Part shown: one piece after another, positions 5,729 to 7,208 of the stretch
How the letters are laid out: the number at the start of each line of letters is the position of its first letter
How positions within the stretch are numbered: the stretch's first letter is position 1
Assembly: GCA_022704585.1 (NCBI GenBank)
Contig: JAKJGD010000097.1
Coordinates: forward strand, 1-7,208
From: Spirochaetota bacterium
GTDB lineage: Bacteria; Spirochaetota; UBA4802; UBA5550
Length of the DNA stretch: 7,208 bases
Reading direction: 5' to 3'
Position numbers and translations under genes: made by a program
Notes under the pieces: generated by a model
Seen by the model: only the letters and a program-made list of their open reading frames with translations
Told to the model about the DNA's origin: nothing
Databases searched by the model: none

Positions 5729-6825
5729 TGCTCACCGTCGGTGTCCTGTTCGGCGGGAGGTCGGGCGAGCATGATGTGTCGCTCTGCTCGGCCGCTTCGG
5801 TCGTTGCGGCGCTGGACCCGTCGCGATACAATGTCGTCGCTATCGGGATTGACAGGGATGGCCGGTGGTATTTCCAGGACCGGCCGGTCATCATCGATGA
5901 CAAGGACTTCGGCCGCGTGCTCCGGCTTGAAAAGAAGGGCTCATGGCGCGTCAACCACTATGAGGACGGCAACCGCCTGGTCCTCTTTAACACCGATGAC
6001 CGCACCAGCGTTTCCGTTGACATCGTTTTCCCCGTCGTGCACGGCACCTACTGCGAGGACGGGACCCTCCAGGGGCTCCTGGAGCTGGCCATGGTGCCGT
6101 TCGTCGGCGCCGATACGCTCGGCTCCGCCGTCGGCATGGACAAGGACGTGGCCAAGCGCCTGCTGAGGGACGCGGGCATACCAATCGTCCCATGGGTGAC
6201 TGTGATGCGCGCGGAATGGGACCGGGAGCGCGGCCGCATTCTGCGGGAAGCCGGGCCCCTCGGCCTTCCGCTATTCATCAAGCCGGCGCGGACCGGGTCA
6301 TCTGTCGGCGTGAAAAAGGTCAAGGACTTCGCGGAGCTCGCGGACGCCGTGGACTTTGCATTCCGGTATGACGACAAGATTTTGATTGAGACGGGAATCG
6401 ACGCGCGGGAGATCGAGTGCGCGGTCCTGGGCAACGGCGATCCGCGGGCCTCGGTGCTCGGCGAGGTGATACCCCGCCATGAATTCTATTCCTATGAATC
6501 AAAGTATATAGACCCGAACGGAGCCGAGCTCTGCATGCCCGCGCCCGTAGATCCGGCGACGGCGGAAACGATACGCCGCGATGCGGTAAATGGATACAAG
6601 GCACTCTGCTGCAGCGGCATGGCCCGGGTCGATTTCTTCCTTGATAAGACCGGGGGCAAACACTATCTGAACGAGATCAACACGCTTCCCGGCTTTACCA
6701 GCATAAGCATGTACCCAAAGCTCTGGGAATGTTCCGGCGTTTCCTATAATGCACTTATAGATGCTCTTATAGAGCTTGCCATGGAGCGGCACCGTTCCCG
6801 GATGTCGATCCGGACCGATCGATGA
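5728..6825 (+). CDS. ddl: D-alanine--D-alanine ligase
   Basis: Joins two D-alanines with ATP to give D-Ala-D-Ala, the terminal dipeptide of the peptidoglycan stem peptide; cytosolic ATP-grasp enzyme. The 365 residues carry the family motifs: GVLFGGRSGEHDVSLCSA (5-22, with E14 at the position of the D-Ala1-binding glutamate); VVHGTYCEDGTLQGLLEL (103-120); LGSAVGMDKDVAKRLL (131-146); LFIKPARTGSSVGVKKV (182-198), with the ATP lysine and active-site serine loop; HEFYSYESKY (251-260), the omega loop, with K259-Y260; and ARVDFFLDKTGGKHYLNEIN (299-318), with R300, the metal ligands D302, E316 and N318, and LPGFT after it. The tyrosine at 260 is what D-Ala-D-Ala ligases carry where D-lactate-type enzymes often have phenylalanine. 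The start overlaps the lysC stop (TAATG), with AAGGAAAG at 5718-5725 as ribosome binding site. The 3' end overlaps the next gene by four bases (ATGA). Confidence 0.96.
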   Translation: MLTVGVLFGGRSGEHDVSLCSAASVVAALDPSRYNVVAIGIDRDGRWYFQDRPVIIDDKDFGRVLRLEKKGSWRVNHYEDGNRLVLFNTDDRTSVSVDIVFPVVHGTYCEDGTLQGLLELAMVPFVGADTLGSAVGMDKDVAKRLLRDAGIPIVPWVTVMRAEWDRERGRILREAGPLGLPLFIKPARTGSSVGVKKVKDFAELADAVDFAFRYDDKILIETGIDAREIECAVLGNGDPRASVLGEVIPRHEFYSYESKYIDPNGAELCMPAPVDPATAETIRRDAVNGYKALCCSGMARVDFFLDKTGGKHYLNEINTLPGFTSISMYPKLWECSGVSYNALIDALIELAMERHRSRMSIRTDR

Positions 6826-7208
6826 GGCCGCGCGCACTACTTTTCGACATGGATGGCGTCGTCGTCGATTCAATGGCGCTCCACGCAGAGGCCTGGAAAC
6901 AGGTCCTCGGTGACCACGGCCTTATCCTGGACGATATCGACATTTTCCGTCGCGAGGGCATGTCCGGCAGGCAATCTGTCGAAGATATATTTTCCGAGTA
7001 CGGCATGCCCTTTCCCGGCAATGACGCCTACCTCCAGCTCGAGGAAAAAAAACATTCCCTGTTCGAGAGAAACCATGTGAACCTTTACCCCCTTGCCACG
7101 GATTTGATTGCCTGGGCCAAACAAGAACGTATCCTGACCGCGCTGGTGACCGGTTCGCCGCGGCGGTCAGTCGAGCACGTTGTGCCGGCAGAAGTCCTTT
7201 CCCTCTTT
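6822..7208 (+). CDS. HAD-superfamily hydrolase (phosphatase/phosphomutase-like), N-terminal part
   Basis: Begins at the ATG overlapping the ddl stop (ATGA) and runs open for 129 codons to the window end, so the C-terminus is missing. Motif I is at the N-terminus: LLFDMDGVVVDS (6-17), with D9 as the likely nucleophile and D11 as the general acid/base. The following helical cap region (about residues 18-86, HAEAWKQVLGDHG through EEKKHSLFE) is typical of subfamily IA enzymes such as beta-phosphoglucomutase and phosphoglycolate phosphatase. Motif II is ALVTGSPRRSV (107-117), with T110 binding phosphate. Motifs III and IV lie beyond the window. The substrate cannot be predicted. The upstream ribosome binding site is weak, so translation probably depends on coupling to ddl. 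The operon position invites a role near amino-acid or cell-wall precursor metabolism, but that is only context. Confidence 0.88.
   Translation, partial: MRPRALLFDMDGVVVDSMALHAEAWKQVLGDHGLILDDIDIFRREGMSGRQSVEDIFSEYGMPFPGNDAYLQLEEKKHSLFERNHVNLYPLATDLIAWAKQERILTALVTGSPRRSVEHVVPAEVLSLF

Overview
The window looks like chromosomal DNA from a diderm (Gram-negative type) bacterium. The evidence is a beta-barrel outer-membrane protein with a signal peptide, a lipobox lipoprotein and a further exported protein, beside housekeeping genes. A DUF2225 protein overlapping truA, a loose lipobox (V-L-G-C) and large low-similarity lipoproteins would fit a spirochaete, perhaps Leptospirales-like. That assignment is inference from style, not proof. 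No IS element, phage gene, CRISPR array, tRNA or rRNA was seen.

Layout. (1) Bases 1-156, minus strand: the first 52 codons of an exported protein. (2) Bases 157-536: a divergent intergenic region. It holds a good sigma70-type promoter for the minus-strand gene, a roughly 44-bp interrupted dyad centred close to that promoter's expected start point, a structured leader with two hairpins, and an AT-rich promoter region for the plus-strand genes. (3) Bases 537-2182: a DUF2225 zinc-ribbon protein overlapping truA (tRNA pseudouridine synthase) by 46 bases. (4) Bases 2295-4350: a small outer-membrane beta-barrel protein followed after 16 bases by a 490-residue lipoprotein. They have their own TTGACA promoter and form a likely two-gene envelope operon. 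(5) Bases 4499-7208: lysC (aspartokinase), ddl (D-alanine-D-alanine ligase) and a HAD-family hydrolase cut by the window end. They are joined by stop/start overlaps of 1 and 4 bases.

How the genes fit together. LysC opens the aspartate pathway to diaminopimelate and lysine, and Ddl makes the D-Ala-D-Ala dipeptide. The two enzymes therefore feed the two ends of the peptidoglycan stem peptide, and their coupling suggests coordinated cell-wall precursor supply. The OMP/lipoprotein pair belongs to the envelope but its function is unknown.

The most notable observations are a strong Shine-Dalgarno with tandem ATGs inside lysC, placed as for the separately translated regulatory beta subunit of Bacillus aspartokinase II; the operator-like dyad over the first gene's promoter; and the uncharacterised OMP/lipoprotein pair, whose lipoprotein appears to carry a carboxypeptidase-regulatory-like fold interrupted by an insertion. 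I did not find a clearly new multi-gene system.
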